A stretch of DNA of 64,000 nt, taken from contig CM035353.1 of assembly GCA_020137815.1 (NCBI GenBank), forward strand, positions 8,463,298 through 8,527,297. The letters run 5' to 3'. Origin of the DNA: Hormiphora californensis. Lineage: Eukaryota > Ctenophora > Tentaculata > Cydippida > Pleurobrachiidae. Numbering within the stretch: position 1 is the first letter of the stretch; every line of letters starts with the position of its first letter. The position numbers and the translations under genes are program-made. The notes under the pieces were generated by a model. It was not told the DNA's origin. It made no database searches and saw only the letters and a list, made by a program, of their open reading frames with translations. Shown one piece after another: positions 62,778 to 64,000 of this stretch.

Positions 62778-64000
62778 CTCTATCAGGGGGAGATCTTGTG
62801 TGAGGAGAGAGAGAGGGGTTGTGTGAGGTAGACAGCCACCAAAGTATATATTATAGGCTGTTAATGATATAATGCGATGCTATTGTAGTGTTAGGTGTAT
62901 TACTATTAGGGGACGTGGTATATTGGAATGTTAAGCATCAGCTGCTGCACTATACACGCGGGATAATCATACTATTATTAAAGCAAATAGGGAAATCCCA
63001 TGTCCCGTTTTTTTAACCAAATATGGCACAAAATTCCTGGAAATGGCCTTTTGCACGTGTTGTCCCTAGAGGGACCCTGGCAACCTGCCAGCTTGAGCCT
63101 TAAACTGCACGTGCATCCTTGATTCATCTCTCTGCCGGTTGTGTGATTGATCGTTTGCTCGATTTGATCTGTTCACCACGTTTCGTGAACATGACTACTC
63201 AACTTCAACACAATCGCCAGCGAGTTTGGAGGAGCCATATGTCCCAAACTGGCGCTGACGCCTATAGACTACGTGATAGAATCCTACAAAAGAGGTGATT
63301 ATTATTCAAAAAAAGTTGTCAACACACGTAATAACAAAGTATCAATGGCACTAATAAGAAATGACAGTAATACGTGAAAGTATTTCCGGGAAAAGATTTT
63401 GCCAATGTACTCCTTCATAAAATACTTCAGGACCTGGCAAAAGAGGACCCGTGGTTTTTCTGTCGAAAGAATCCCTGTGGTTAATTTACCTGATAAATTT
63501 ACTGATTTTAAAAATTTCAAATGATTCTACACTATTTGCTCAGTTTACTGTATGACCATCCCTGACATTCGCCCGTAGGGCGAGCGGGCTTACTAGTAAT
63601 AATAATAATAATAATAAAGGGTTTTTAGTATACTGCTCAGTCCAGACAGGGCTGGATCATTGACATGAGTCCAACACTGCCCAGATTCAGAGCGGTACAC
63701 CAAGATAATAAAACCAAAATCATAATAGAGGTAGCGTATTATGGGGCATTATAGGGTAATATTGGTAGCGATATGTATAATAGCATGCTAAAACTGTGTT
63801 TCCATGTTTTTCACGCACACACACGATTTAGAGTTTAGCTGCTGGAGATCAACTCTGCATCAAATTCAAGATCTGATGATAGCTTGTATGCGAGAGAGAG
63901 AGAGAGAGAAGGCCAGATTTAATATATAACGTGGTATACACTGCTTCACAACACATTAGTATAATTCGTACTGCAACTGAAAAGTTGATTCATCCGAATC
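62778..64000. other. Upstream intron or flank of MADD
   Basis: No further MADD exon could be identified. Contents: a segment related to the Helitron pair (ctccttcataaaatacttc at about 63410, and a hairpin-like cgcccgtagggcg followed by ttactagt near 63570-63594), a (TAA)n run at 63594-63617, and a short GA run at 63891-63909. The rest is unique sequence. Confidence 0.45.

Overview
The window is nuclear DNA from an animal. It carries spliced genes with GT-AG introns for metazoan-type proteins: an ETS-domain transcription factor, a MADD/Rab3-GEF-like protein, a heterodimeric-type amino-acid transporter, syntaxin-6, WDR70 and an arylsulfatase. Small genes, introns of roughly 50-1500 bp and sequences distant from vertebrate orthologues suggest an invertebrate, perhaps an early-branching lineage such as a sponge. 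That last step is a guess and no species can be named.

Layout. 1-0.9 kb: endonuclease part of a LINE (-). 1.2-2.75 kb: syntaxin-6 (-, six exons, all phases close). 3.0-4.7 kb: mitochondrial ribosomal protein bL32m (-). 5.0-5.9 kb: a zinc-finger protein (-). 7.0-9.0 kb: WDR70 (-), intact over the beta-propeller but broken into several frames at the C-terminus. 9.16-10.29 kb: a nested palindromic foldback element. 11.5-17.7 kb: an ETS gene (-) with two tandem ETS-domain terminal exons, probably extended by 5' exons at 24.9 and 35.4 kb. 18-36 kb: mostly intronic or intergenic DNA full of GA/CT microsatellites, a LINE 3' fragment and a homopolymer-inflated stretch (27.2-30.0 kb) that looks like poor-quality sequence. 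36.7-37.5 kb: an unrecognised secreted-protein gene (-) with an in-frame TAG. 40.8-44.4 kb: an SLC7/LAT transporter (+, 12 exons, all phases close, 507 aa). 44.8-45.8 kb: a four-exon gene (-) for a 74-aa secreted peptide precursor. 47.9-53.6 kb: arylsulfatase B-like (-) with all catalytic motifs. 56.2-62.8 kb: the C-terminal half of MADD (-).

The most striking pattern is that local tandem repeats repeatedly span 3' splice sites. In syntaxin-6, bL32m, the zinc-finger gene, the ETS gene and above all MADD (about 34 copies), the duplicated unit contains the polypyrimidine tract, the AG and the first bases of the following exon. One 64-kb window therefore holds several genes with arrays of candidate decoy acceptors. 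Other notable items are the 747-bp palindrome nested in a larger foldback, a tandem pair of Helitron-like elements, several new-looking MITE or foldback families, a five-fold perfect TGACGTCA cluster, an 89-bp block identical between the two ETS exons, and the candidate peptide precursor.

No operon-like or dedicated multi-gene system is visible. The genes are unrelated housekeeping, trafficking, transport and regulatory functions. Splice models were built by hand from GT/AG sites, reading frame and recalled family similarity, without alignments or transcripts.
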